A stretch of DNA of 64,000 nucleotides. Origin: Apostichopus japonicus. Lineage: Eukaryota; Echinodermata; Holothuroidea; Aspidochirotida; Stichopodidae. Location of the stretch: contig NC_092571.1 of assembly GCF_037975245.1 (NCBI RefSeq), positions 3,863,001 through 3,927,000 on the forward strand, read 5' to 3'. This document shows positions 22,761 to 35,700 of this stretch, in pieces. Below the pieces are notes generated by a model. That model saw only the letters and a list, made by a program, of their open reading frames with translations. It was not told the origin of the DNA and searched no databases. The position numbers and the translations under genes were made by a program. The number at the start of each line of letters is the position of its first letter. The stretch's first letter is position 1.

Positions 22761-23776
22761 ATATCAAGTAACTAATTACCTCGAAAGATTCCCGGATCGC
22801 CTCCTTCGATGCAATACTCCAGCTGTGGACCGTTGTCGGACATGAACACGATAAGTGTGTTGTGTTCGATTCCTTGGGCGCGAACTTCATCAACGATACT
22901 CTGTACTTCCCAGCTGAGTTCATTTATACCATCCCCATAAGCACCTTAAATAGAAGTAAACACAATAGAAAAAACTCCAAGTACTCTCAATCCATTGTGA
23001 TAAGAAAATCAATCAAGTCCTAACATTTATCCTCTCTGTCCCTTTCCTCTTCTCTCTGTTAATGCTACCATTACTCAGGCAATTATTTCCAAACTACGCC
23101 CCCAGTCCTGCTGTCCTGACTTCAACAACTATTTCTAGGGATTAGTTTGCTAAGTTTCAATGTATATCGAGTTTTAATAGTACGAAACATAGCATTATCT
23201 AACTAAACGGCTATATTTTATAGGGGAATAACACGTACAGTGTTGCCATCAATACCTAAAACTAGATTCACAAGTGAACAACCTGCTAAAACAAACTATC
23301 ACAAACAACTGAGACAACTGTGGCTGGACTGAAAGTAGAACGATGTGACCCCTGTGACTCCATACCCAACCTACAGGCTTTCAATCTTAGAGTAGAAAGG
23401 ACACTGAATTATTAATAGGTGTAATTTACAAATCTACTAAAGGGCATGACAACAGCCAAATGTGTTTCACCGTTGTATGAAACACAAGCAACTGATCTGG
23501 CCAATAAACACGTAACATGTTGGAATATGATATAAGACAGCCAAAACTTGTTCAACAGACTTATGCAAGCTTGTTCTCAAAACAAATCCACCGGCGAACA
23601 ATCTTTGTCAACAATAATATATATCTTATGATTTGTTTGATATATAGAAGTATACATTTTATTTTTATGTTATTACATAAATATTTAATGATGTTACTTT
23701 TTATTTTATATAAATATTTTATGTTTTTGTTTATCCCTGTGCCGAGGTTTCTATGCTTGGCGTTCCATGGGGTATG

Positions 23777-26701
23777 CCCTGGTAGAAATTCCAGTAGAAC
23801 CCAGTTAAAAAATCAACTAGGTTCTACTAGGGCCTACTATGTCTAACTGGTTTTTAACTGTATTTAACTGGGTCTTACTGGGTTCCAACTGGGCTATGCT
23901 GAACATGAGCTAGGTTCAACTGGGTTTACACAATGTTCAACTGGGTTTGTTCAGACCCAACTGAGTTTGAACTATGTTTGAACTGATCCAGTTGGGCTTC
24001 AACTATGTTTCACTGGTTTTTGCACTAGCCCAACTGGGTTTGAACTATGTTGACTGGTGAACTTGCCCTGTTGGGATTGAACTGGGTTTCAACTGGTTTT
24101 GCACTGGCCCAACTGGGTTTGGATTATTGGCTGGTGAACTGACCCAGCTGGGGTTTAAACTGGGTTTCACTGGTTTGCACAAGCCCAACTGTGTTTGAAC
24201 TATGTTTACTGGTGAGCTTGCCCAGTTGGGGTTGAACTAGGTTTCCCACTGGCCCAACTGGGTTTGGACTATGTTGACTGCTTTTATTTTAGGCGTAATT
24301 ATCAAGAATATTATAATGTAAGTTCGTAAGCAGTAACCGTATCGTGATAAATTGAAAATGCTAAATTAGCCAACTTATGAGGGGTGTACAATAAATCTTT
24401 GTCATATTTATCACAGTTATGATTAAACGATTACGTTTTTGTACCGCAATGATTAAAAATACGAAATATTTACCATATAATAAATTTGAAAAAAATATGT
24501 TATACTTTGTTCGTCGATTTGAACAATTGGTAGGCAAAATGCCTTCCTAGTGCAAAATAGTATGATCCGACTAAATTTGAACTTTGACATTTGTCCCTTG
24601 CGTTAGCGCTAAATTTATAAATTCCGAATCCGCAAACCACATACGCCAACAGAAGCTTTGCAGAATAATCGCATTTGTAACCGATTTTGCCAACAATTTT
24701 AAATTATTACCGCGGCTAAGTTCCCTCCTTTGTGATCTTGCAGTATCTTTATATTATTGACACATACTTGTAACATTATAGTTGATTGTAAACGTGCTCT
24801 TTATCATAAATATTTGAATTGAACAGAAACTTTATATATATCGACCTAGGACTATAGTATAGGCTAGGCCTAACAAACCGGTTCCCTACTAGGTATACCA
24901 CATGGTACAATTGCTAACGTTAGACATATCCTAACGTTATAGTTGCCTAGCTTATAGGGGCCTTACCTAGTTATACTCAAGTTAACACCTATATTTAGCC
25001 GCATGATTTTAGGAAAGTTATCGTCAACTAGCAAACATTATAGCAATTTTCAAAATTTACGCAATTGCCTTGATTGTTGCTTCAAACATGAAGTGTCCTA
25101 TTGCTGGCATAATAACATACTTTGCAAAAGTCATTAGCCTAGTGAAGTTCAAAGCATACACGTATATGCTACAAATGTGAGGATGCCCTACACTGAACAT
25201 TATGAAGATATGATTAAACTATCAATCTAATTTAAAGTGAGGCTTCATTTGTACAGTGTAAGATGGTCAGCTCTTACATAAAGTTTTGTTTTGTACCATA
25301 GTTTTACTTATTTATTAGTGCAGTGCTCACTGTACAGAGGGCTATACATTTGTACAGTATATTTGTATGTTGTCTTGTGGCAGCATAAGGGTTGATTTAA
25401 TAACAAAGTTCTGTCTCTCTTCTGGGTTGCTAGGCAACTATCTTGTTCTTCCTGGAAATTAGCCCTCACAGGAAATGGGGTCTGTGTGTTTATATTTTAG
25501 GAACAAAGGAGTTAAGTGAGGGTAAAGGGATTTGGCAGTTGGCTATGAGAATCTGAGCAAGGCAGTTGTAAAAGAAGAGAAAGATAGTTTAATGGCTGGA
25601 TAGTTTCTTTTAAACCTTAATTTACATAGTTCAGTTTACTGTAGTCCTAATTATTTTATGGAAGTTGTGATATTCAACTGACAGTCTGGGACACTATTTA
25701 TTATAAAGGATACTATTTACTATAAAGGATATTATTTTACAATAAAGGATATTCCAGGACACCATCACTTATAAAGGACATTATTTTACTACAAAGGATA
25801 TTGACATTATTTTACTGAAAGGATACCCTGGAACACATATAAATTAAAGGATACTTTTTTTGATGGGATCGGACATTCATAATACCATTTATTGGGTTCA
25901 ACTATACTGATGTCGTAGAATATCTGATGTCGTGGAAGATCTGAGGTCGTAGAATACTTCAATGTCACCAGCAGGCCAACTCACCAGAACAGACTTTTAA
26001 ATTAAATGTATTTCTTTACATTTTGGGTGCACACCTCATGACTGTAAGTTGTTTCATTTAATTCTTTGACGGGGCCCAGATCAGCTGTAAACTGTTTGTT
26101 ATTCATAATTATTATTTCTTTTGATCCAATCCAGTTGATTTCTCCATTTTTTATGTGTCTTGTTCTGTGTTAGGTCATCACACCAAACCCAGAGTTCTCT
26201 GATCAAGAACAAACATTTATTTTCAGTGGCTAACACCCTCACATACAGTATAGATCTACTGTTAAAAAATGAAAAAAAAAGTTAAAAAATCTACTGTTAA
26301 AAAACTTCTTATAGTGTGGTGTTACTGTTATATAAGTGTAGATAACACCAGTTGAGAAACCCAGTTCAAACTACTTAAAAATATAAGCAGTAAAACATAG
26401 TTCACCCAGTTTAACCTAGCAAAATATAGTTGACCCAGTTGAACCCAGTAAAACATAGTGGACCCAGTAAAACATAGTTGAACCCAGTAAAATATAGTTG
26501 ACCCAGTAAAACATAGTTGAACCAGTTGGACCCAGTAAAACATAGTTGAACCCAGTAAAACATAGTTGGACCCAGTAAGCATAGTTGAACCCAGTAAAAC
26601 ATAGTTGAACCAGTTGGAAAAAGTTCAAATTTGGGCCAATTTCCGTATAGAAAATTCCAGTTGAACCCAGTTCAAAAGTTCAACTGGAATTTCCACCAGG
26701 G
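23777..26701. mobile_element. Foldback element with tandem-subrepeat arms (about 2.9 kb)
   Basis: The left end CCCTGGTAGAAATTCCAGT is mirrored by the right end ACTGGAATTTCCACCAGGG. The arms are degenerate tandem arrays of AACTGGGTTTGAACTATGTT-type units: sense in 23800-24290 and complementary (GACCCAGTAAAACATAGTTG) in 26340-26680. Imperfect 8-bp direct repeats TATGCCCT (23773-23780) and TGTGCCCT (26702-26709) may be the target duplication, though they overlap the left terminal bases. The 2-kb centre (24300-26330) has no recognisable gene. Long inverted arms built from short subrepeats resemble the TU foldback family described in sea urchins. Confidence 0.7.
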
Positions 26702-29700
26702 TGTGCCCTTCTTGGCCCTTTAACCTGTTATGTTATGTGTGTTGTTATTTTATGTTATATTGCAATCTCTTAGTAATGACATTGGTTGTAAATCAACTCT
26801 TGTCTGGAAGTAAGCGATCCTTGATCAATTCAATCAGATAGCTTTTCGTTGTTTAAATTCCCGTCATTATCATGATATTAGAAATAACGCAATACTGATA
26901 GGAAACTGAACAAAAAGACAATAAAATGGTTTCACAACATTCTAAAACTATGGCCATATCTAACGTTTAGAACAATGTGTGAATTAATGTTGAACACATT
27001 GTTTTTATTGTTCTGTTAGCAATTATGTTTAGAGTGTTATAGGTTTAGGATAATTTAATGACTTTGTATACGAGGGCATGATCGCTTACATTACAGAAAC
27101 TTCAACAGGGGTGCAACTGTAGGCAAAGAATGTGTAAGAAACAATGCAAGCACCCGTGGTGCACATACATATATTCTCATCAGCTCAATCCCTCGATGAA
27201 ATAAAGACCTTTTCTACCGGGTGGAAATAAGAATTACGGATTTCATTTATAGCGTTAATTAAATAGCATACACCGCTGATGCTATCTGCTAAGCCAACAG
27301 AAAATGAAAGCCCGCAGCATTCGCTAATTTCCTTTCCAGTATATTATTTTTTATAATTTGTAATTTATAGTATGTTGTATTTCACGCACAAGCAATATAA
27401 CAATATATGTAAGTTATATTGCACTTTCAGCGTGGTTATAGCAATGCCACTCATGATAGTTTTTAAGTGATTTTAGATAACTATATACTTTATAAGAGTT
27501 TTGAGACAGATGCATTGTTTTATCTTTCGCAAGCCACTTTAACGACTATACTGTCTGTACTGTGAACTTGCTGCTATAGTGTCAACAGAAATCTTAGTAA
27601 TCGCCGAGAAATACAATGAACTTTGAAACCTCACAAAAAAGCAAACAGTTTTTATAGCTCAATGCAGCCTTTCATACCTTATCCACCATTATCAGCGTTG
27701 TCGGAAGTTTTCATAATCCTCGATGAAAACGGCCGAGTTGTAAAAACAGATCATGTGAATTTTTCGCACGCTCCTTGAGCTAAAACTCGCATATCATTCT
27801 GCACTGCCCAATGTCAACTTTAATCTCTCTCGGTAAAACCGACAAATCTTTCGTCCATAATTATAACTTTTATACTTGGTGACATGATTACACCACGCAA
27901 ATGTGAAAGCGAGGTGCATTTTCTCACTATCATTGGAGGACTCTATCAATTGCCAATGTTTAACGTTCTTGATTTAAAATAAACCTCCAGTCAATCTTTG
28001 CAAAAATGCCATAATTGCAAAATAATATGTTTGGCGGTTTTCGACAGACAGATATATCTTGTAACAAATATAATGAAAATATACATTCATGGAGGTTACA
28101 GAACTGAGCTATAATAGCGCAAGGCTTTATAACAAAATGGCGACTCTTGCCTGTGCTACATCGATAGAGAACAGCTTTAAAGTAGTATAAACTGGTTTGA
28201 ATGGCATAAATAATTATAAATGATATCATTATTCGACATTTGAAGTCATGATATTTAATTTCCCATTATTATGTTAATTAGGTAATCAGTGTAGAGAAGA
28301 GCATGCGCATGGCGTTCACATGTTTGTTGTCTTGTCATTTATAGTAGAATATAAACCACCAGGCTATAGGTTCTAGTGACTGAGCAAGTCAGCCAGACCC
28401 TTCTATTTTAATCGGTGGCCCCTTGCCTGCATGCCTGGCAAGGGAGGCTACAACCCGAGGTCAATCAGTGGCCCAGGAAAACATTGAAAATGGACGGGAA
28501 TGGGCAAATGTAATAAGTATATAGTGCATTTCCATTCTCAAAAGATAATTATATACGGAAAGGGCAAAACTTGGGGTCCGTTGACATAACTATCCCCAAG
28601 GGCCCATCAGACTTCGATGCCCCCCCTACTCCCGCGTAATTATAATGTTGTGCCTGTTTTGTAACGAGTCATAGCTCGAGTAATACTGAAGGTGACGAAA
28701 CTCGGACTTGCGGAAATGTTAACCATTAAAATAACACAATGATTACAGCTATATTCACTTGAATCCAGTCGCGAACATGTCAATGAGTTGAATCGGAGAT
28801 TCAGATGAAGACTTTAACATATCCAATGACAATGAACAAACATCGGATCGAGGAATGACGTCATTTTCGATAAATTTACTGTTTATTTATTATCAGCTAG
28901 AGTAAGTGAGCCATTTTAGACAATGAACATAACGGTTCAATATTAACTTCATATACGGTTATAAAGTATAATTTCATCTAATAGTATGGAATATAGTAAA
29001 TTACCCTTAATTATTAATCTCTTATAGCAACTATATCGATATTCGACATATTTCACGCTCTCGAGCTCGATGATAAGGAGAAAGTTTACGTTTTTGTTTG
29101 TAGATTTTAGAACGCATGTGTTCGAACTATACAAGCACGCAGGTAGGCGAAGCATACTTTTCTTTGCTTCTTTTTATAATTGGTTACTTGAAACAATGCG
29201 CTAATTAATAGTAAAGCTTTTAGGGATGTGCGTATTTCAGCCAATGATCAGTAAATTACATCATAGTAATCTCCATCAGCGATCTAGGACGAATTTGACG
29301 TGATCGCCCAGGTTTATCAGATCGGAGTTATCATTGGAATCGTGCACGTGGACGTGCTGTTTATTCCTACAATTGATTCAACTTATTTTACCATCGAGTA
29401 TTCATCTTGATTAAACAACATAATTTTATAACCCTCACGTGATGTATGACGTTATAGGTCACGTCATATACACATGCTTCTGCATCCTTCAACACCTCAA
29501 TTACCCACAGCTCACACGTTTTTAAGTTACATTATTCCCTTAACTTCATTTAGCGAAGTGTCAATCAGGTGCTGACATTATACCAGCTACTGTACACTAC
29601 TCCCCAACATCAGTAGTATGGTATGATCCAAACCCTGGAAATTCATAGGCCCCCACTTGTTGTATATGCATAAATTATGCATCTATTTTTGGAATACGGT

Positions 29701-29724
29701 ATCAGCTGTCTTATTCTCTTACAG
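26702..29724. other. Stretch without recognised gene between sulfatase and GH31
   Basis: I see no sulfatase 5' exons on the minus strand and no clear N-terminal GH31 exons on the plus strand, though short first exons could be missed. The sequence is AT-rich and non-repetitive as far as can be seen. A shared promoter region for the two divergent genes would have to lie here. Confidence 0.5.
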
Positions 29725-32700
29725 GTGACTGTTTTAATCACAGACGCTGGCGGTTTGACGTATATAACCCTTACACAAGCCTCGAGTAACTTCAACCGCT
29801 TCTGGTTCCGAATCATGTCAACCGGAAGTGACGAACATGTTTATGGCGGTGGTGAACAATTTTCATACGTTGATCTAAACGGGAGGAATTATCCACTTTG
29901 GCTACAGGAACAGGTGCAAATTTTAAAATTTTACATTACAAACAAAAACATGCATCATCGTGGATTAAAATGATAGTAAGGGGAATTTTGTTTTGGCTAA
30001 AAGGTGAGAGAAATGATCATATTCTAAACATCCTAGTGAGCTTTGCATTCAATTCCTAAGTATCGTTTTCGAGACACAATTCTGATCCGATTGTCCCCTG
30101 TTTGGCTGTTTCATTAAGATGCCAAACAAACACCTTAAAAATTACCAAATAAACAGTGCAAATTGCATTGATTTGCTGGTATAATGATTATCTAAAGATA
30201 AGTTTTGTTTTCCTCTCATTCCAACCTTTTCAATATTTCAAACCTATTCTAAACTGTAAGGTTAGTTTACTAGTTTGGACCAATACATATTATATTACTT
30301 CATACCTTTTCAGGGAGTTGGTAGAAACAAGAGCACATACACGACCTTCTTAGCGGATCAAGACAGTGGGTCTGGGGGAGACTATTACTCAACCTATTGG
30401 GTTCAACCAACCTTTGTGTCGTCCAGGAAATACTTTGCTCACTTTACAAGCTCTACTAACGGGCAACTCGATTTCAGGAACGACGGTTTCCACGAGGTTG
30501 AAATTTGGAATGCACCAGGTATAGTTTTAATATGAACATATGAAAAAGCTCCTTCTGACAAGAATATGCATGATACAAGTTTCCTATAGCAGCAGGGCAA
30601 GGTATGGGCACAAAGAGGATGATGTTGTTGGCAAAAGATATATACATCAGCACACGCACCGAATGGAAATATATTATTTCCCTATTAACAATATTCTTTC
30701 CAGACAGTTACCACCTCTCCAAGTCTTCCAGGTCACTTTTGATAGAAAAGTAGCCCTACCCCATCTAACACTTTATAATTTATTTACAGGTTGGGTATAT
30801 CTCTTTTAGACTCAGAGATATTCCCTGGGCAGCTCGTGATTGGAACGGCAACTACATTTCCAGATCTCTTAACCAAGTTGACTGGGCTCCTTGGTCGTCA
30901 GCCCAAGCTGCCTGACTGGTTGTATAACGGCGTCATCTTGGGAGTTCAAGGCGGTACAGAAGCAATGCTAGGGTATCTTGAGCAAGCTCAGGTAAGGTAA
31001 CATTCATCACTTATACCTTTGCGTCATGAAGTTGCATAGTACAGATTTCAATTTATAAGAGTTAGCCGGAAGAAAAAACCTGAAAGGAGACATAAACCCA
31101 AGCATCATCATGAATCAATGTGAACAACTTCTCCAAACAGTTAAGAAAAATCTTATATCATTGAAGATATATCAAAGATTTAATGTTCCTTCACACAGAA
31201 GATATGACATCACCGAGTCTTCTACGAGAACAAAAAGTTGGTCGCCAACATTTTCGGTGGGTCGCAAACATATTCAGAAGTATGAAAATAGATCTACAGT
31301 TGTCGAAGCTTGCAGGCGCGGCCGAACGGAAAAATTATTGGGGGGGAGGGGAGGGCTAATGTGTGGAGACTAACTAAGCGGAGCGCCACCATTGGTTGGC
31401 GCGGAGCGTACGAGAAAATTTTCGGTTTTTTCAAACCCCCAGATGGCCGGAAACGGCACTTCCCGAGTGTTTTATGCTGCGAATACCTAGCCCTAAAATA
31501 TGGGTCTCAAGCCTGCAATTTCTCAGATTGAAAGAGAAAGTCTGTAAAAACATTGTAATTTGTATAGTCGATGGTGTTTTAAGAGAGTAGCTATTACTCG
31601 TAATGTACTCGCAAAGACGTTTTTGAGTGTAGTAAGGGCAGTGGCGGAGCTAGGGGTATTGGTCGGGGGGGGGGCAAGAATGGTCTGTAGGGGGCTTTCG
31701 ACACTATCTAAGCGGAGCGTCACCACAGGTTGGCGCGGAGCGTACAGAAAATTTTTGAGTAAAGATACTCTATATATTGCAGGAAATGACCCTTTCCGGG
31801 CCTTGCTAATTTGTAGATAAACGGAGTATAAATAGGTGTAGTCGCCATTTTGTCGGAAAATTACACCAACAGAATATGACAAATGTCAATAGGTAGATGA
31901 GAGCGCAATAAAATAGTCAATAATCGCGAATAAGTAAAAAGTAGTGAAAAGCTGAAAAGTGCGCCAGCAGTCCATTTGAGTCCGTCAGGGGGGGGGGGGC
32001 GGGCATCTGCCCCCTGACTGTATGGACGCTCCGCCACTGAGTAAGGGGATGTTGGAGAACTGGCTGAAATGAGGCAAGTCATTGTCCTAAGACGAAGTTG
32101 TTTTGCGCTTACCGGTACTCACTGCTTCCACTTTTCACGGGGCGTGAAGACGCGGTTGGGGTGACAATGTGGTCTATAGCCAGGGAACGGGCCGAGGGTC
32201 CCCCCAGCATTTACTAAAATTATTACACCTATATAGTATACGTGTGCATCGGACAGATCGACAAGTATGCATTGAAAAATGGGCAGATGCACGTTTCGGA
32301 GCCTTGGTAAATATTGGGGGGGGGGGGGGCTAATCATGCATTTGCCCCCTCAACTTTTTCATTGGGGGGGCTGAGCCCCCCCAAGCCCCCCCGGTTCCGC
32401 CGCCACTGGAAGCTTGTCAACGGAGATCGATTAAGCTATGTTGGTAAAATCAGGTCCATAACACATGCTAACTTCATGGATTCTGAGCATCGAATCTGAC
32501 GTGTGGTTAACTGGTGGGTGGTGGCTCATGCCTCATGGATGCCCGGGGTCATTGCCATAATAGTGTGCATAATGCGATCAACTTCATGATTGCATTGTCC
32601 TGTGTCTCTTAGTTAGGGTTCAACGGATGTGAGCGTGCATCAGGTCGGGAAATAACGTCAAATACGTTTCTTACACAATTTAGCGAACTAAATAGTGTGA

Positions 32701-35700
32701 TACTTTACAAGAACAAAGCGCCAAGAATGAAACTCTCAGACAAGAAAAGAATATCATTTCTCGAAAGCGCTGAATTATCAAAATAAAAGAAGTGATCGCT
32801 TTGGGAGTACCGATAATCTATTGTATTAAAATATTCGATCTATCTCTTGATCGTAGGTTTAGGTAAGTCCACTTACCAAAGTATCAAAGTGATACTAAAT
32901 GTGTACGGGAACAATATTTTAACTTGGGGACTGCTTCCCGCTTCCACCTTCACCTCATTAGGATTATCGACAGCCACAGGAATAACACAAAGTAAATAAA
33001 TAAACTTGTCATTGGGTATGCCAAGAGCATTGGAAGAAAACGGAACATATTAATTGTTGAGGGCAGCTCATCGTAACAGTGACAGTAATAGCATAGGCCT
33101 ACTGTTATGTATACTCCTCAAGTTTGATGTTCTTTGGCAAAAATTCCTGTCATTGATATATGAATGTCTTTGCATTGAATATTGGTATAGTTCTTAGCAT
33201 GATTCAACAGTTGATTTCTGATCCAGGTAGGTGTTCTATACAGGACCTCCTAGTATTCTTTGTTTGTTCTCCCGCAGTAGCCTTATATAAACATGCTGAT
33301 TTCTACATTCTCCTATATGTTTATATAAGTATTCAACGCGATCACTTAAACTTGCAGCTCAAAATTGCAAGTGTGTTCGGGACAACGACTTTCTGACGTT
33401 TGTAAGATCAAGCTGAATAATTATGTAACATATTAATATGCACCGTAGCCGCGACGGAACCTCAGCATCCAACAATTATTTGTTCTGCTGGGATTACAAG
33501 TCTATAGTGTAGGTGCCACCACATGTTGTGGCGCCTAACAATAACACTGAACATACAGGTCCACTGTTAGGTAAGCTTTTCTTCATCATGATCATCATTT
33601 TTTCCCTTCAGAACGAGGGAATGAAAGTCGCCGGGCTTTGGATCCAGGACTATGCAGGTAGGATCACAACCTCGTTCGGCCGACGGCTATTTTGGAATTG
33701 GCAATGGGACCCCGAGCAGTATCCTGATCTGGACACGGAGATCATTCGGTTGAAAGAGGAGGAGAATATACGCTTGTTTGCTTACATGAACCCGAATCTG
33801 AATCGTGAGGGTAACATGTTCGTCGAGGCAGAAGATTTGGGATATTTGATTCGAAATAGTTCAGGCCAAACTTATTTGATTGATTATGGTGAGTTCTTCT
33901 GTGGAATCGTTGATCTTACGAGCCCCGAAGCATTTGATTGGTATAAGGCCAAAATAAAAACCAACATGATCGAATTTGGCTTCGACGGTTGGATGGCTGA
34001 CTTTGGGGAGTACCTTCCTCCGGCAGTCTTTGACAACGGCGTCTCCGGGGAAGAAATGCACAACCTTTGGCCTGTTCTCTGGGCAAAGGCGAACCGTGAG
34101 GCAGTGGAAGAGGCGGGCAGACTAGGTGATATAGTGTTCTGGATGCGTGCTGGATTTACTGGGTCTCAAAACTACAGTGTTATGACTTGGTCAGGGGACC
34201 AATTGGTCGACTTTAGCACAGCAGATGGCTTGGCCTCAGTTATAACGGGTACATTATCTTTGGGGATGTCAGGCTATGGACTGAATCATTTTGACATTGG
34301 TGGATACACGTCTTTATATGGTGTTATAAGAACGGAAGAACTTCTCTTAAGATATGCGGAGCTAGCAGCCTTTACACCAATGATGAGAAGTCACGAAGGA
34401 AACCGCCCGGACGAAAATTGGCAGTATTATTCCAGTGTACACAGTATGAAGATGCTGGGACGCGCAACCGAGATCTATATCCTAATGAGGAACTATACGC
34501 AAAGTGTATTGGAAGAGGTGTATACATTAGGTTATCCAGCACAACGACCTCTTTTCTTTCATTACGATAATGACCCTCTGTCATTCGATGATTCAATGAA
34601 ATATCAATATTTACTGGGGAAGGATATTCTCGTAGCACCGGTTTATTTACCTTCCTCAGAGACTGGTGATAGATGGACCTTTTACCTTCCGCCCGATGAC
34701 TGGGTCTATCTTTGGGATGGTACGGCTTATGATGATGGGGGCGAATATGTTACTGTCGATGCTCCATTGGGAACTATTCCTGTCTTTTATCGAAAAGACT
34801 CGACGTATGCGCAATTCTTTCAAAACGTTGCAGCTAGTAAGTCAATTTTCCTTATTTTTGTTCTCAACTGTGAAGCCCCACGGGGATTTGACTGCATTGC
34901 AGTCCTCATATATGTTAGGATTGCCTCCATTAAACTTGTGATGCATCAAAAGGCAGTGAAATATAAAGCTTTTTGTTCTTAATAAAATAATTGTCATTAT
35001 TATGTAAACTTAAATACTTTACCTGACTGAAAAATTCAACCGCAACTTCTATTAAAGTAGTGATTAATGAAAAGCACAACAAGTTAAACTATATCATTAT
35101 TGGCATCGGGCCCTCGAAGCCAAGGAGGCCCGAAGTGAACACAACGTCAATGGGCCTCCGAGAACACTTCCAGGTAAGAAACACCAACTTCCTATTTGGA
35201 TTGTATACCAGAAACACTTGATGGGAGGAGGTGGGGGTGGGGGGGGGGGGCGGGGCAATCATAGGGTTTCAGAGGGCACAAGATGATGTCAAAATGTCAT
35301 GCTGGAACCTTTATCAACCCAAGAACAACTGGTTGACTGAAAAATGCAAAAACAACTTCTATCAAATGAATAAGAAAAGACAAATATAACAACTTTAGTC
35401 ATTTCATTGGTGGCCACGAGAAATCCTTTGTTTGTTGCCGAAATTCTTATTATAAACATAAAGCGAAAGAGCTAGTTTGAGGAATTTCAGTTATCATGCT
35501 AATCAGTTTAACGTTGATGACGATGGGTGTATGTCTTCCTAAAGGAACGGTTTGCCACTTTCAAATCGGCCCAGGATCTTCTAGGATATGTACTCATTTT
35601 ATACTCTCAATGTGTGTTGCTAAATTTTAACTTCGACCTTTCTAGCTTACTCGGCCTTAAAGCTCAGTGAAAATAACACTTTCTATGCAATTTTCTATTA

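Larger units (their letters stand above)
19714..22944 (-). pseudogene. Arylsulfatase (ARSA/ARSB-type), 3' half, frameshifted
   Basis: Two minus-strand exons of a secreted or lysosomal arylsulfatase. Exon 22944-22780 reads YGDGINELSWEV and then FMSDNGPQ (the metal-binding DN pair). It joins in phase 1 to 20293-19714, beginning GGKTNSFEGGYRVPL (with the conserved active-site lysine), then SALDLLPTFIDLAGG and FAVRFGNYKVHFL. The C-terminal part (CVVYHDPPLIFELLSD) sits in another frame: the switch coincides with an A6 run at 19916-19921, so one base is gained or lost there. The stop is at 19714-19716 and a minus-strand AATAAA lies at about 19392. The 5' exons with the formylglycine CxPSR site were not found up to 29.6 kb. 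The gene is either truncated, or its early exons escaped notice and the frameshift is a sequencing error. Confidence 0.8.

Noticed and set aside
26328-26628. Three overlapping minus frames rich in FTGSNYVLL
   Set aside because: They are translations of the tandem units in the right arm of the foldback element.
31310-31882. Several plus and minus frames of 60-119 codons
   Set aside because: They lie wholly inside non-autonomous hAT-like elements and differ between copies.
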